Shown piece by piece: positions 6,206-14,983 of a stretch of 41,252 bases of DNA. The stretch lies in assembly GCA_964498725.1 (NCBI GenBank), contig CAZCHS010000018.1:1-41252 (forward strand), read 5' to 3'. The notes under the pieces are model-generated. The model saw only the letters and a list, made by a program, of their open reading frames with translations. It was not told the origin of the DNA and did not search any database. The translations under genes were made by a program, and so were the position numbers. Every line of letters starts with the position of its first letter. Position 1 is the first letter of the stretch. The stretch is from JAFGTP01 sp964498725. Lineage in GTDB: Bacteria; Fidelibacterota; UBA2242; JAFGTP01.

Positions 6206-7288
6206 CTACTCGGTAGTGATAAAAGTAGCCATTTCATCCAGTCCGCGCAAAAAGGTATTTTCATCATGCCCTACATTTTCGTGTAAATAATATTGAAATT
6301 CGTCCTCCGACAATTCCATATCAGACGCGGCCTTGATCAGGATCTCCGCTTGCTCGACCGGAACGATTTGATCATTCATTCCATGATGAAGTTGCAAGGG
6401 AACGATCCGATCGATAAAATAGACTGCGGATCGTTTGATCAGCTCGTGCCTGGCCATGGATATGGAGAGCGTGTTTGTTTTCAATGGCTGAATGATTTTA
6501 TCATTGAGATAATCCAAACCGGGTAGCTCCTTCAGTGAGCCATTCAGGGCATCATAGGTAATTTCCTGTGTCCACCGGGATAATAAATCAGTGGGACCGA
6601 AGAATTCCACCACCTTTTTTATCCGTTCGTCCCGGGCTGCCCAGAGCATTGCCACGCCGGCACCGCGGCTGAGACCCACTACCGCAACATTGTTGAGGTC
6701 GGCTTTTGGATAGTTTTTATCAATCGTTGTTAGAAAATTCATACAATCATCAACATCTTTGTCCCAGGGACTGGGATCGCCGGTTGATTGATAGGTGGTG
6801 TCTGTAACCAGTTTTTCTGACCGGTAGGAGGGAATGGCGATTATATGATTTCGGCTGATAGCCTGCATGTCAGGAGCAAAACTCAGTGAGGTCAAAAATT
6901 GATTGATGTCCACGCCATCATCGCCGCCGTGATTGTAAAATAAAACCGGGTATTCCGCCAGTGTATCAGAGGGCATGATGACCGCTCCGTAATGAGCCAG
7001 GTCAGCGCTGTTTTTATGGACGATAATATGGATTTGATGGGCTCTACCGCCGATTACAGCCACTATTGTGTCCAGAATAGTTATTGCAGATACTGATATT
7101 TCGCGGTTTTCCCACTCATTTAAAACATTTTCAATTTCATTTTGATTGGGTTCCGCAAAAAGAAGGTCAAAGTCAACTCCCTCAATAACGCCGGTATAGG
7201 AATTATTCTCGGGATTTGTGGATGAATTGTCGCAATTAAGCGCAAAGATTACTAGTAGTGCTAACAGTGCAATGACATGTTTTTTCAA
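6206..7288 (-). CDS. Alpha/beta hydrolase lipoprotein (S9/dienelactone hydrolase type)
   Basis: A 360-residue lipoprotein. The N-terminal signal ends in a lipobox-like 'ALNC', followed by an asparagine/serine-rich linker. The hydrolase fold shows an oxyanion-like 'YNHGGDDG', the nucleophile elbow GLSRG ('VVGLSRGAGVAML'), the acid in 'HHGMNDQIVP' and the histidine in 'ENVGHDENTF'. These form a complete Ser-Asp-His triad. The start codon is TTG with AGGAG 7 bases upstream. Likely an esterase or peptidase anchored in the cell envelope, with substrate unknown. It probably stands alone, because about 90 bases separate it from the next gene. Confidence 0.85.
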   Translation of the reverse strand: MKKHVIALLALLVIFALNCDNSSTNPENNSYTGVIEGVDFDLLFAEPNQNEIENVLNEWENREISVSAITILDTIVAVIGGRAHQIHIIVHKNSADLAHYGAVIMPSDTLAEYPVLFYNHGGDDGVDINQFLTSLSFAPDMQAISRNHIIAIPSYRSEKLVTDTTYQSTGDPSPWDKDVDDCMNFLTTIDKNYPKADLNNVAVVGLSRGAGVAMLWAARDERIKKVVEFFGPTDLLSRWTQEITYDALNGSLKELPGLDYLNDKIIQPLKTNTLSISMARHELIKRSAVYFIDRIVPLQLHHGMNDQIVPVEQAEILIKAASDMELSEDEFQYYLHENVGHDENTFLRGLDEMATFITTE

Positions 7289-7371
7289 AATTTTTCTCCT
7301 GCCCCAAATTATTGTCGATTAGACCGTTAATATACAAATAAATAGGATTGCGAAAAAATTATTTTTAATGC

Positions 7372-7400
7372 TTGACTTTAATGATTAAAAAGGATTAATA
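7372..7400 (+). promoter_or_regulatory. Likely promoter for the tRNA-Pro/tRNA-Arg pair
   Basis: TTGACT (7372-7377) and TTAATA (7395-7400) are separated by 17 bases and lie 36 bases before tRNA-Pro. Confidence 0.6.
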
Positions 7401-7435
7401 TTGGCGGCTATTTAAATGATGAGACACTTTTTTTA

Positions 7436-7510
7436 CGGGGCGTAGCGCAGTCCGGTTAGCGCACCTGCTTTGGGAGCAGGGAGTCGCAGGTTCAAATCCT
7501 GCCGCCCCGA
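7436..7510 (+). tRNA. tRNA-Pro (TGG)
   Basis: The acceptor stem is CGGGGCG/CGCCCCG with discriminator A. The anticodon stem CCTGC/GCAGG holds loop TTTGGGA with anticodon TGG at 7471-7473. The T-arm carries GGTTCAAATCC. CCA is not encoded. Confidence 0.95.
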
Positions 7511-7519
7511 CACAGTTGT

Positions 7520-7593
7520 GCCCTGGTAGCTCAACTGGATAGAGCATCTGCCTTCTAAGCAGAGGGTTTCAGGTTCAAGTCCTGACCAGGGTA
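7520..7593 (+). tRNA. tRNA-Arg (TCT)
   Basis: The acceptor stem GCCCTGG/CCAGGGT contains a terminal G-U pair. The anticodon stem TCTGC/GCAGA holds loop CTTCTAA with anticodon TCT at 7554-7556. The T-arm carries GGTTCAAGTCC. It lies 9 bases after tRNA-Pro and is surely cotranscribed. Confidence 0.95.
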
Positions 7594-7614
7594 CTCATTG
7601 ATAATCAAGCATTT

Positions 7615-7639
7615 AGGTCTTTTCGGAAGGCCTTTTTTT
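7615..7639 (+). terminator. Intrinsic terminator of the tRNA pair
   Basis: AGGTCTT pairs with AAGGCCT (one T-G pair) around a 5-base loop, followed by seven T residues. Confidence 0.8.
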
Positions 7640-7643
7640 GTGT

Positions 7644-7660
7644 CTGGAGAGCATCTGCCT
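7644..7660 (+). repeat. Short duplicated piece of tRNA-Arg
   Basis: CTGGAGAGCATCTGCCT repeats the D-arm/anticodon-stem portion of tRNA-Arg (around 7535-7552) with one base missing. It lies about 50 bases past the tRNA and just beyond its terminator. Confidence 0.55.
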
Positions 7661-7833
7661 ACCCTCAAATAACCCTTATTTTCCATAAATGACCTCGTCG
7701 GGAAAGTAGTTCGTCCCTCCGGTTGTTCCCCTTATCCTTCAAGGAAAAAAGGGGTTATAACAAATCCTTCCCTGTGCAACCGAATTACCATACATTGAGA
7801 TGTTTTTTAAAAATAGTTGTTATATCTTTTATC

Positions 7834-7974
7834 ATGCCTAAAAACAAAAAAATATCGAATACAACAATAGCACAGGCCAGGCAGAAAAAAAGAAAATGGA
7901 TTTTTATTGAAATCTTAACTATCATTTGTCTGGTTGCACTGGTTATATTGTTACTAAAAATTGGATGGGGATAA
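7834..7974 (+). CDS. Small single-pass membrane protein, translationally linked to the fucosidase gene
   Basis: A 46-residue protein: a basic N-terminal half, then one hydrophobic helix of about 20 residues ('IEILTIICLVALVILLLKI'). I prefer the ATG at 7834 to upstream frames because it gives a compact positive-inside membrane protein. No strong ribosome site is seen, so the gene is only moderately supported. Its stop codon ends two bases before the ATG of the GH95 gene, whose ribosome site (GGGG) lies within its last codons. If it is translated, coupling is likely. I do not know a function. Confidence 0.45.
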   Translation: MPKNKKISNTTIAQARQKKRKWIFIEILTIICLVALVILLLKIGWG

Positions 7975-7976
7975 AA

Positions 7977-10328
7977 ATGCGAATAAAAGGACTGTTCTTT
8001 TATATTTTGATGATTCTATTCTGCAGTTGTTGCCGCCAGTCAGAAGAAGATACAAACAATCTTGTTTTATGGTATGACCAGCCGGCGGAAACCTGGGTGG
8101 AAGCACTGCCGCTGGGAAACGGCAGGATCGGTGCCATGGTATTTGGGAAACTGTCAAAAGAACGGATCCAACTGAATGATGACTCCATGTGGCCCGGTGA
8201 TCCCGGCTGGGAGAATCCCCTGGGAACACCGGAAGACCTGGAAGAATTACGCCGGCTGCTGATAGCAAACAAAAATGGTGAGGCCGACCGGCTCTTTGTT
8301 GAAAAATTCTCCCGTAAAAGTATTGGCCGCTCACACCAGACCCTGGGTGACCTGTACCTGGACTTTAATCACGAAAAAATCACTGATTACCGTCGTGAAT
8401 TGGATCTTAATACCGGCATTGCCAAAGTATTCTATAAATCCAATGGCAATCCTATCACCCGGAAAGTATTTATTTCTCATCCTGACAATGTGATTGTAGT
8501 GGAATTAACCGCCAAAGGTACGGGCCTAAATGGCAAGATAAGATTATCCCGGCCAAAGGACGCGGGAGTTGCCACTGCCACAGTGAAAACCACCCAGGAA
8601 AAAATGCTGGTTATGCAAGGAGAGGTGACCCAACGAGAAGGATGGTTTGACAGTAAGCCATTTCCCATTCACAATGGCGTAAAGTTTGAAACCCTACTTC
8701 AGATCAATCATGACTCCGGTGAGATTGAATCTGGGGATGACTACCTGGAAATGAAGAATGTTGATCATGCCCGCATCTATATCGTCACAAACTCCTCTTT
8801 CTACCATGAGGATTACCGGCGGCACAACAAACTGGATTTGGAAAAATTGTCCAAAAAATCATTGCCAGCAATCAAAAGACGGCATGTAAAAGACCATCAA
8901 CAGCTTTTTTCCCGGGTTGATCTGCAATTGGGCGCAACCATACCGGACACAATTCCAACAGATCAGCGACTGGAAAATGTAAAAATGGGCAAAACCGATC
9001 ACCATCTGGAAGTCCTGCTCTTTCAATATGGCCGGTATTTGTTGATCGGATCTTCGCGGCCTGGAACAAATCCCGCCAATCTCCAGGGATTATGGAATGA
9101 CCATATCGCTGCCCCATGGAATGCTGATTATCATCTCAATATCAATTTGCAGATGAACTACTGGCTCGCCAATGTCACCAACCTGAGTGAACTGAATTAT
9201 CCACTTTTTGACTTTGTGGACCGGCTGGTGGAAAATGGCCAAACCACAGCTATGGATAATTTTGGATGCTGCGGAAGTTTTATGCCCCATGCCACGGATT
9301 TGTGGGCGCCAACGTTTTTGCGGGCGCCCACGGCTTACTGGGGATGCTCAGTTGGGGCCGGTGGCTGGATGATGCAGCATTACTGGGAATTTTTTCAATT
9401 CACCGGGGATACCACATTTTTAAAGGAACGGGCTTATCCGGCCATTAAATCAGTGGCGCAATTTTACAGTGACTGGGTGATCGAAGACCCGCGGGACGGC
9501 AATCTCATATCCGCTCCCTCAACCTCGCCGGAAAACCGGTTTGTTCATCCAAATGGTGAATTGGTCGCCACTTGTCTGGGCAGTGCTATGGACCAGCAGA
9601 TCATTGCTGAAGTCTTTGACAATTACATGAAAACCTGTGATATACTGAAAATTAATAATGAATTATACCGGAAAATTAAAGGACAGCGACAACAATTGCG
9701 CCCCGGATTTGCAATTGGTTCCGACGGTAGAATTCTGGAATGGGACCGGGAGTACGAGGAGTCGGAGAAAGGTCACCGGCATATGTCCCATCTTTATGGT
9801 TTTCATCCGGGGAATGCCGTCAGTATCGACAGTGATCCTGAGATATTTGACGCAGTCAGAAAAACCCTGGATTACCGGCTGGCCCACGGTGGCGCCGGCA
9901 CCGGTTGGAGCCGGGCCTGGCTGATCAATTTAAGCGCGCGCCTTATGGATGGAGAAATGGCTTACGACCACATTCAACTGCTGCTGCAAAATTCCTTATA
10001 CAAAAACCTGTTCGACGCCCATCCGCCTTTTCAAATTGACGGGAATTTCGGGTATACCGCCGGCGTTGCGGAAATGCTGCTACAATCCCATGAAGAGAAT
10101 ATTATCAGGATTTTGCCGGCCCTTCCGGAACAATGGAAAACGGGGCATGTTCTGGGATTGAAAGCCAGAGGAGACATTACGGTGGATATTTATTGGCAGG
10201 AAAACAGCCTTATGAAAGTGGTTTTTCACGCTCATAAAAACAATAAATTTACACTGATCTATGATGAGATTCGGGTGCCAGTTAATTTGAAAAAAGGAGA
10301 AGAATTTCGCTATCGGGTGGAAAATTGA
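7977..10328 (+). CDS. GH95-family alpha-L-fucosidase-type glycoside hydrolase, lipoprotein
   Basis: A 783-residue protein. I start it at the ATG at 7977, which gives a signal peptide with a lipobox-like 'ILFCSC'; a longer frame exists upstream. The N-terminal beta domain shows the GH95 signature 'WVEALPLGNGRIGAMVFG' and 'IQLNDDSMWPG'. In the (alpha/alpha)6 barrel, N388 and N390 in 'HLNINLQMNYW', E519 in 'STSPENRF' and D688 in 'QIDGNFG' match in order and spacing the Asn/Asn/Glu/Asp set of the Bifidobacterium 1,2-alpha-L-fucosidase. It likely cleaves alpha-1,2-fucose or a related alpha-L-sugar (galactose in some GH95 members) from glycans at the cell surface. No transporter or sugar-catabolism genes flank it. 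Confidence 0.93.
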   Translation: MRIKGLFFYILMILFCSCCRQSEEDTNNLVLWYDQPAETWVEALPLGNGRIGAMVFGKLSKERIQLNDDSMWPGDPGWENPLGTPEDLEELRRLLIANKNGEADRLFVEKFSRKSIGRSHQTLGDLYLDFNHEKITDYRRELDLNTGIAKVFYKSNGNPITRKVFISHPDNVIVVELTAKGTGLNGKIRLSRPKDAGVATATVKTTQEKMLVMQGEVTQREGWFDSKPFPIHNGVKFETLLQINHDSGEIESGDDYLEMKNVDHARIYIVTNSSFYHEDYRRHNKLDLEKLSKKSLPAIKRRHVKDHQQLFSRVDLQLGATIPDTIPTDQRLENVKMGKTDHHLEVLLFQYGRYLLIGSSRPGTNPANLQGLWNDHIAAPWNADYHLNINLQMNYWLANVTNLSELNYPLFDFVDRLVENGQTTAMDNFGCCGSFMPHATDLWAPTFLRAPTAYWGCSVGAGGWMMQHYWEFFQFTGDTTFLKERAYPAIKSVAQFYSDWVIEDPRDGNLISAPSTSPENRFVHPNGELVATCLGSAMDQQIIAEVFDNYMKTCDILKINNELYRKIKGQRQQLRPGFAIGSDGRILEWDREYEESEKGHRHMSHLYGFHPGNAVSIDSDPEIFDAVRKTLDYRLAHGGAGTGWSRAWLINLSARLMDGEMAYDHIQLLLQNSLYKNLFDAHPPFQIDGNFGYTAGVAEMLLQSHEENIIRILPALPEQWKTGHVLGLKARGDITVDIYWQENSLMKVVFHAHKNNKFTLIYDEIRVPVNLKKGEEFRYRVEN

Positions 10329-10589
10329 TCGATATCTCTCGGAAAGATTCCTTACTTTTTGCTCACGGATTGACAGGATTACGCGGATAATTGATTTGAT
10401 ATAAAATAATCTTCGATCTGGTCCAATACCTTCGGGTAGGCTTCAATGGATAGTATCTCTTGCTAGACCCAATTCGAAAAGGTATTGAAATGGCATATTG
10501 GCAATAGAAAATTCAAGATAAAACAGCGTTCAATTTTTCGGAATTCAGATTATCAATAATTTTCGGTTTTTAATATCATTTTTCCACGG

Positions 10590-10920
10590 TTAAAATTTTT
10601 GAGGCAATTTTTCCTTATTTTGTTCCAGAACTATCATTCTGTAGAAATTAAACACAATAATTTTTTCTAATAATTCTGCTTTAACATTATCAATCTCACG
10701 ACGTCTCAATCTGCCAAATTCAAACATATATTTTAAGGAAAAAATGATTAATTCTACTAATAATATCTGTTAATACCGGTATCAATTGCTTCGAATCATT
10801 AGCGTTACCAGGCGGTACCATTATCGATGTTACAAATCCATTTTTGTTATGTGCTAATTGTGATTTGTATCTAATTAAAGGAATTCTATTTCCTTTATCA
10901 ATATAACCTGAATTATTCAT
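10590..10920 (-). pseudogene. Decayed transposase, C-terminal fragments
   Basis: Two minus-strand pieces of a DDE-type transposase. The first, 10720-10920, encodes 'YKSQLAHNKNGFVTSIMVPPGN' style sequence with 'NDSKQLIPVL', typical of the region after the first catalytic acid in IS1182/ISNCY-like transposases. The second, 10590-10728 in another frame, encodes 'FEFGRLRRREIDNVKAE' and then a helical 'IIVFNFYRMI' end, typical of transposase C-termini. The roughly 100 residues expected between them are missing and the frame shifts at the junction, so this is an internally deleted, dead element. No terminal inverted repeats could be assigned. Confidence 0.7.
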
Positions 10921-10988
10921 GAATTTTCAATTTTTAAAGGAACGCGAACAAAATTAATAAGTTATGAAAATAATAATAAAAAGATAAA

Positions 10989-11110
10989 TTGGAAAATTCA
11001 TAGAATGATATTCAGGTCAATCCCGATAGTTTCCACTGGAACATCCGGCCTCCGGCGGAAGGAAACGTATCGGCGCGAAGCGGGTATTGTTCATATTTTT
11101 ATGAATAATG
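10989..11110. repeat. Dispersed hairpin repeat, copy 2 (inverted relative to 1434-1532)
   Basis: The reverse complement matches 1434-1532 almost throughout, except for about 23 extra bases in the loop of the central GTTTCC/GGAAAC hairpin. It lies about 70 bases beyond the transposase remnant. Confidence 0.75.
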
Positions 11111-11218
11111 CAGGTTAAAAAATAGCGTGTTAATATAAGTTTCCGGATTTGCCTCTCCCCAAAAATATGATCATAAGCCATATAAAGGCTACAAAATATA
11201 GATAACTGAAAAAATCTA

Positions 11219-11264
11219 TTGACAAGTCAATTAGTATTCCATATATTGTGAGTGAACATTCACT
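11219..11264 (+). promoter_or_regulatory. Promoter and palindromic operator of the TetR cassette
   Basis: TTGACA (11219-11224), a 17-base spacer and TATATT (11242-11247) form a strong sigma-70-type promoter. Directly downstream lies the perfect palindrome AGTGAA-CA-TTCACT (11251-11264), at the expected transcription start. The position and size fit autorepression by the TetR protein encoded 15 bases further on. Confidence 0.75.
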
Positions 11265-11278
11265 TATTAGGAGTTTTA

Positions 11279-11866
11279 ATGAAAAATTTTACAAATAGAC
11301 AAAATGAAATTATTAATGCGGCGGTGGAATTGATCGCCGAAAAGGGCATTCAGCAGCTCACTATCAAAAATCTATCGGGAAAAATCGGTATTGTGGAAGG
11401 TGGGATATACCGGCATTTTAAGAGTAAAATCGACATTCTTCTAAGTATTTTAGTCAGTTTTGAAAATCGAATCGGCAGCGCCAATGAAACCTTGTTATTT
11501 TCTGCTGATGAAAACGCTTTGACAAAATTAAAAACAATTTTTTTAAATACTTTTAAAAATTTTAAAGCCAACCCGGCCCTGGCAGCAGTGATCTTTTCCG
11601 AAGAAATATTTCAAAATGACAAAAGATTATCGGAAAAAGTCTTTGCCATCATGCAGCAGCACCAAGCCATTTTACAAAAAATTATTCTAATCGGTCAACA
11701 ATCTGATCATATTCGCTCTGACATCCCGGTTAAGCACCTGACCCTGATGATTACCGGCACATTGCGGCTGATAGTCACCCAATGGCGGCTGACAGGATTT
11801 ACCTATGACCTGGAATCCGAAGGGGAGCAGATGTGGTATAGTATAAAAAAAATATTAACAAACTGA
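11279..11866 (+). CDS. TetR/AcrR family transcriptional regulator
   Basis: A 195-residue repressor. The N-terminal helix-turn-helix runs from 'RQNEIINAAVELIAEKGIQQLTIKNLSGKIGIVEGGIYRHFKSK', the classic TetR pattern ending in a Y-x-H-F recognition helix. The C-terminal helical domain would bind a ligand. I start it at the ATG at 11279, which has GGAG 8 bases upstream. It is the first gene of a cassette with an RND exporter, a LolA-like protein and an outer-membrane protein, and a perfect palindrome overlaps its own promoter. It likely represses the whole cassette and is released by an exported lipid-like or toxic ligand. Confidence 0.93.
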   Translation: MKNFTNRQNEIINAAVELIAEKGIQQLTIKNLSGKIGIVEGGIYRHFKSKIDILLSILVSFENRIGSANETLLFSADENALTKLKTIFLNTFKNFKANPALAAVIFSEEIFQNDKRLSEKVFAIMQQHQAILQKIILIGQQSDHIRSDIPVKHLTLMITGTLRLIVTQWRLTGFTYDLESEGEQMWYSIKKILTN

Positions 11867-11900
11867 TTTTTGATTATTCATCAAGACAAGGAATCATCTC

Positions 11901-14186
11901 ATGGAAAAAATCTTTAAAACTTTACTAAAATTCCCCAAACTGGTTTTAGCAATCAGCCTGTTGCTTACAATTGTATTTTTTGTTGTAATGCGGCAGAACT
12001 CCCGCATGGAAACTGATCTTGATGATTACATGCCTCAGGAACACCCGGCATTTGTTTACAGCAACCAGGCGGAAGAATGGTTCAACATTCAGGACGGCAT
12101 TATCATCGCCATTGAGAACAAAGATGGAATTTACAATCCGGTGACCCTGGAAAAAGTAAAATCACTGACAAAAAAATTACAAGCTATGGAAGAGATCAAT
12201 AAAGATGACGTAACCTCACTCTATACTGCTGATAATATCATCGGAACTGAGATGGGAATGGATGTCCGGCCCTTCTTTACGAAAATTCCCAAAAGTCAGG
12301 AAAAATTGACTGCCTTGCGTAACAATGTTCGCGATAATGACATGGTCTATGAACGAATGGTGAACAAAGAAGAAACTGTGACTGTTATCATTGCTGAAAT
12401 CGGCGATGATACCTTTTCCCAGGAATTCTATCACCGTCTGATCTCTCTTTCCAAAGAATATGAGGGACCGGAAAAATTGTATGTGGCGGGTACACCTGTT
12501 GTTGAGGGTACTATGGCCTATCTTGGCCCCCGTGATATGAAACGCATGGTGCCGATTGTGATCGTTGTGATTATTATCGTTCTGTTGTTGGTGCAGCGCA
12601 GCATAAAAGCAGGGATTTTTACTCTCCTGGTGGTATTTTTTAGCGTGATCTGGGCCTTTGGGCTGATGGCGGCGGTGGACATTCCCATCTATGCCGTTTC
12701 CACCATGATACCGGTGATGCTGATTGCCATTGGTGTGGCAGACGGGATTCATCTGTACAGTCATTTGCATATTTTTATGAATGAAAATCCACAGGCCGAC
12801 AAAAAAATTGCTGTTTTTAATATGCTGAAAGAAATGTGGAAACCGGTGGTTATGACATCAGTCACTACGGCAGTGGGATTTATTTCCCTCCTGACATCGG
12901 AAGTCTATCCTATTAAATATTTCGGAATCTTCACTGCCTTCGGGGTATTAATGGCGATGGTCTTTTCTCTGTTGTTAATTCCCGCCGGCTTACTGACTTT
13001 CGGACTGCCACGCTGGAAAAGAAAGAATTCAAGTGTTCGTGAAGGCGAAAACAAATTTCTCAACAGTATCGCCCGCATGGTTGTAAAACATAAATATGTT
13101 ACCCTGGCAATGACAATTTTGATCATTGCACTGTCCGTTTACGGGATGACCAAAGTCTGGATCAATTCCAGTTTCCTGGACAAATTCGAGGAAGACAGCG
13201 AGATTGTTCAGACCGATGCATTTATTAATGATAATTTCGGCGGCACTTCATCGCTGAATGTAATATTAGATTCCGAAAAGGCTGACGCTTTTAAGGAACC
13301 ACAAATTCTTGAAGCAATAGATAGATTGCAAAGTGATGTTGAGGGTTCTCTGCCTGTGGTAGGAAATTCCTTTTCCCTGACAGATTATCTAAAACGAATG
13401 AATAAAGTCATGCATGCTGACAGCGCTGAATATAATATCATTCCCGAAAGCAATGAATTGGTGGCTCAATATCTTCTGCTATATGAAATGTCAGGCGACC
13501 CGGAAAATCTCTGGAAAGTTGTGGACTACAATTATCAAAAAGCCAATCTCACATTTCAATTGAAAAGTGATAACTCCATTGCTCTCAACAGCGCAATTAC
13601 AAAAATAGAAGAACATTTGCCGGCCCTTGAAAAATTAGGGGTCACTGTCAACTTTGCCGGTTCAGGGTACAAGGCCCTGGTTTTTACCGATTTAATTTTG
13701 GAAGGACAGATCAAAAGCCTGTTAATTTCACTGGTAATCATTGTGCTGTTGCTTTCACTGATGTTCAAAAACATATTAGCGGGAATTATCGGCGCTGTTC
13801 CCATCATGATAACCGCGATGATCAGTTTCGGCGTAATGGGATTATTAAACATTCCACTGAGCACAACCACCGCGCTGCTTTCCAGCATTGCCATCGGAAT
13901 CGGGATTGACTACGCTGTCCACTTTATTGAGCGATATAAAATTTACGCTGCAGAAACAAATGATCCGGAATTGACGGGCCAAAAAACCATGCAGCATTCC
14001 GGACGGGCAATTATTTTCAACGCCCTGGTGGTGATCGCCGGATTTCTGGTACTTCTGGCTTCGGTTTTTCCGCCAAACAGGGCGCTGGGGGCATTGGTTT
14101 CCATGAATATGTTCACCAGTTTTCTGGGGACAGTAACCATCATGTATCTGCTGATGCGACTTTCAAATATTTTCTTTAAAAAATAA
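11901..14186 (+). CDS. RND superfamily (MMPL/HAE2-like) transporter
   Basis: A 761-residue inner-membrane transporter. One N-terminal helix is followed by a periplasmic loop, a five-helix bundle with 'IPVMLIAIGVADGIHLYSH', a second periplasmic loop and a second bundle with 'SSIAIGIGIDYAVHFIERY'. These two G-x-x-D-x-x-H-F-like segments are the proton-relay helices of the MMPL/HpnN/PatchED-like branch. At this length it is a lipid or hydrophobic-compound mover rather than a 1,000-residue AcrB-type pump. An AAGGA site precedes the start. It is cotranscribed with the TetR gene (34-base gap) and the LolA-like gene (11-base gap), which suggests transport between the membranes. Confidence 0.92.
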   Translation: MEKIFKTLLKFPKLVLAISLLLTIVFFVVMRQNSRMETDLDDYMPQEHPAFVYSNQAEEWFNIQDGIIIAIENKDGIYNPVTLEKVKSLTKKLQAMEEINKDDVTSLYTADNIIGTEMGMDVRPFFTKIPKSQEKLTALRNNVRDNDMVYERMVNKEETVTVIIAEIGDDTFSQEFYHRLISLSKEYEGPEKLYVAGTPVVEGTMAYLGPRDMKRMVPIVIVVIIIVLLLVQRSIKAGIFTLLVVFFSVIWAFGLMAAVDIPIYAVSTMIPVMLIAIGVADGIHLYSHLHIFMNENPQADKKIAVFNMLKEMWKPVVMTSVTTAVGFISLLTSEVYPIKYFGIFTAFGVLMAMVFSLLLIPAGLLTFGLPRWKRKNSSVREGENKFLNSIARMVVKHKYVTLAMTILIIALSVYGMTKVWINSSFLDKFEEDSEIVQTDAFINDNFGGTSSLNVILDSEKADAFKEPQILEAIDRLQSDVEGSLPVVGNSFSLTDYLKRMNKVMHADSAEYNIIPESNELVAQYLLLYEMSGDPENLWKVVDYNYQKANLTFQLKSDNSIALNSAITKIEEHLPALEKLGVTVNFAGSGYKALVFTDLILEGQIKSLLISLVIIVLLLSLMFKNILAGIIGAVPIMITAMISFGVMGLLNIPLSTTTALLSSIAIGIGIDYAVHFIERYKIYAAETNDPELTGQKTMQHSGRAIIFNALVVIAGFLVLLASVFPPNRALGALVSMNMFTSFLGTVTIMYLLMRLSNIFFKK

Positions 14187-14197
14187 AGGAGTTTAAA

Positions 14198-14983
14198 ATG
14201 AAGTATATAAAAATAATCTTAAGTTTAATCCTTGTGCTCACTGCTTTTCCCGTTTCATCTTTTGCACAGGATGACATAAGCGGGCTGGAAATCATAAAAA
14301 AGGTCCATAACCGGCCCACCGGCACTGACCAGGACGGTAAACTGACCATGACACTGATCAATTCCCGTGGCGATCAGCGTGTCCGTGAAATCAAACAATA
14401 CATTAAAGATTTCGGCACCGAAGAAAAAAAGATCATGTTTTTTATCTCTCCCGCAGATGTGCGCAATACCTCTTTTATGAATTGGAGTTATGACGAAGAA
14501 GGCCGGGACGATGACCAGTGGATTTATCTTCCTGCCTTAAAAAGAGTTAAGCGAATTTCCAGTGACAGTAAGAGCGATTACTTCATGGGATCTGATTTTA
14601 CCTATGATGATCTGGGCGACCGTCATCCGTCGGAAGACACTCACAAATTATTGAGAGAAGAAGAAGTCGACGGACAGCCATGCTATGTTGTGGAAAGCAT
14701 TCCTAAAGAGGAAGATTATATGTATTCCCGCACTGTCACCTGGGTGATCAAAGACAAATGGATCGGCCTAAAAAAGGAATTTTATGACGAAGATGGCGAT
14801 CATCTCAAAACCCTGAGTGTGAAAGAATTCGAAAAAATTAAAGATTACCGGATCATCACCAACAGCCAGATGCATAATGTTCAAAAGGAACATACTACTG
14901 ATATGAAACTGGAAGACCTGAAAATCGATACCGGCATTCAGGATAGATGGTTTACCGAACGAATGATGAAACGGGGGATATAG
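14198..14983 (+). CDS. LolA-like outer membrane lipoprotein-sorting family protein
   Basis: A 261-residue exported protein with a clear signal peptide (cleavage near 'SSFA-QD'). The mature part has the pattern 'MTLINSRGDQRVREIKQYIKDFGTEEKKIMFFISPADVRNTSFM', then 'DDQWIYLPALKRVKRISS' and 'GSDFTYDDL', typical of the LolA_like/YhbN family annotated as outer membrane lipoprotein-sorting proteins. These periplasmic half-barrel proteins carry lipid-like cargo. An AAGGAG site precedes the ATG. Its stop codon overlaps the GTG start of the next gene by one base. The setting between an RND transporter and an outer-membrane barrel suggests that it shuttles cargo across the periplasm. Confidence 0.9.
   Translation: MKYIKIILSLILVLTAFPVSSFAQDDISGLEIIKKVHNRPTGTDQDGKLTMTLINSRGDQRVREIKQYIKDFGTEEKKIMFFISPADVRNTSFMNWSYDEEGRDDDQWIYLPALKRVKRISSDSKSDYFMGSDFTYDDLGDRHPSEDTHKLLREEEVDGQPCYVVESIPKEEDYMYSRTVTWVIKDKWIGLKKEFYDEDGDHLKTLSVKEFEKIKDYRIITNSQMHNVQKEHTTDMKLEDLKIDTGIQDRWFTERMMKRGI

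Larger units (their letters stand above)
10329..11218. other. Intergenic region with transposase remnant and repeats
   Basis: About 890 bases without an intact gene. At 10369-10394 there is a short GGATTGACAGGATTACGCGGAT-like repeat of a kind common in such genomes. On the minus strand around 10388-10450 a short frame reads a 15-20 residue helical tail that could be a gene remnant. The transposase remnant (10590-10920) and the dispersed hairpin repeat (10989-11110) follow. Confidence 0.55.

Noticed and set aside
10590..10920. Complete insertion sequence
   Set aside because: Only C-terminal transposase pieces remain, with an internal deletion and frame change, and no ends were found.
12216..12770. 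184-codon minus-strand ORF inside the RND gene
   Set aside because: Histidine- and asparagine-rich antisense shadow of a clear transporter gene.
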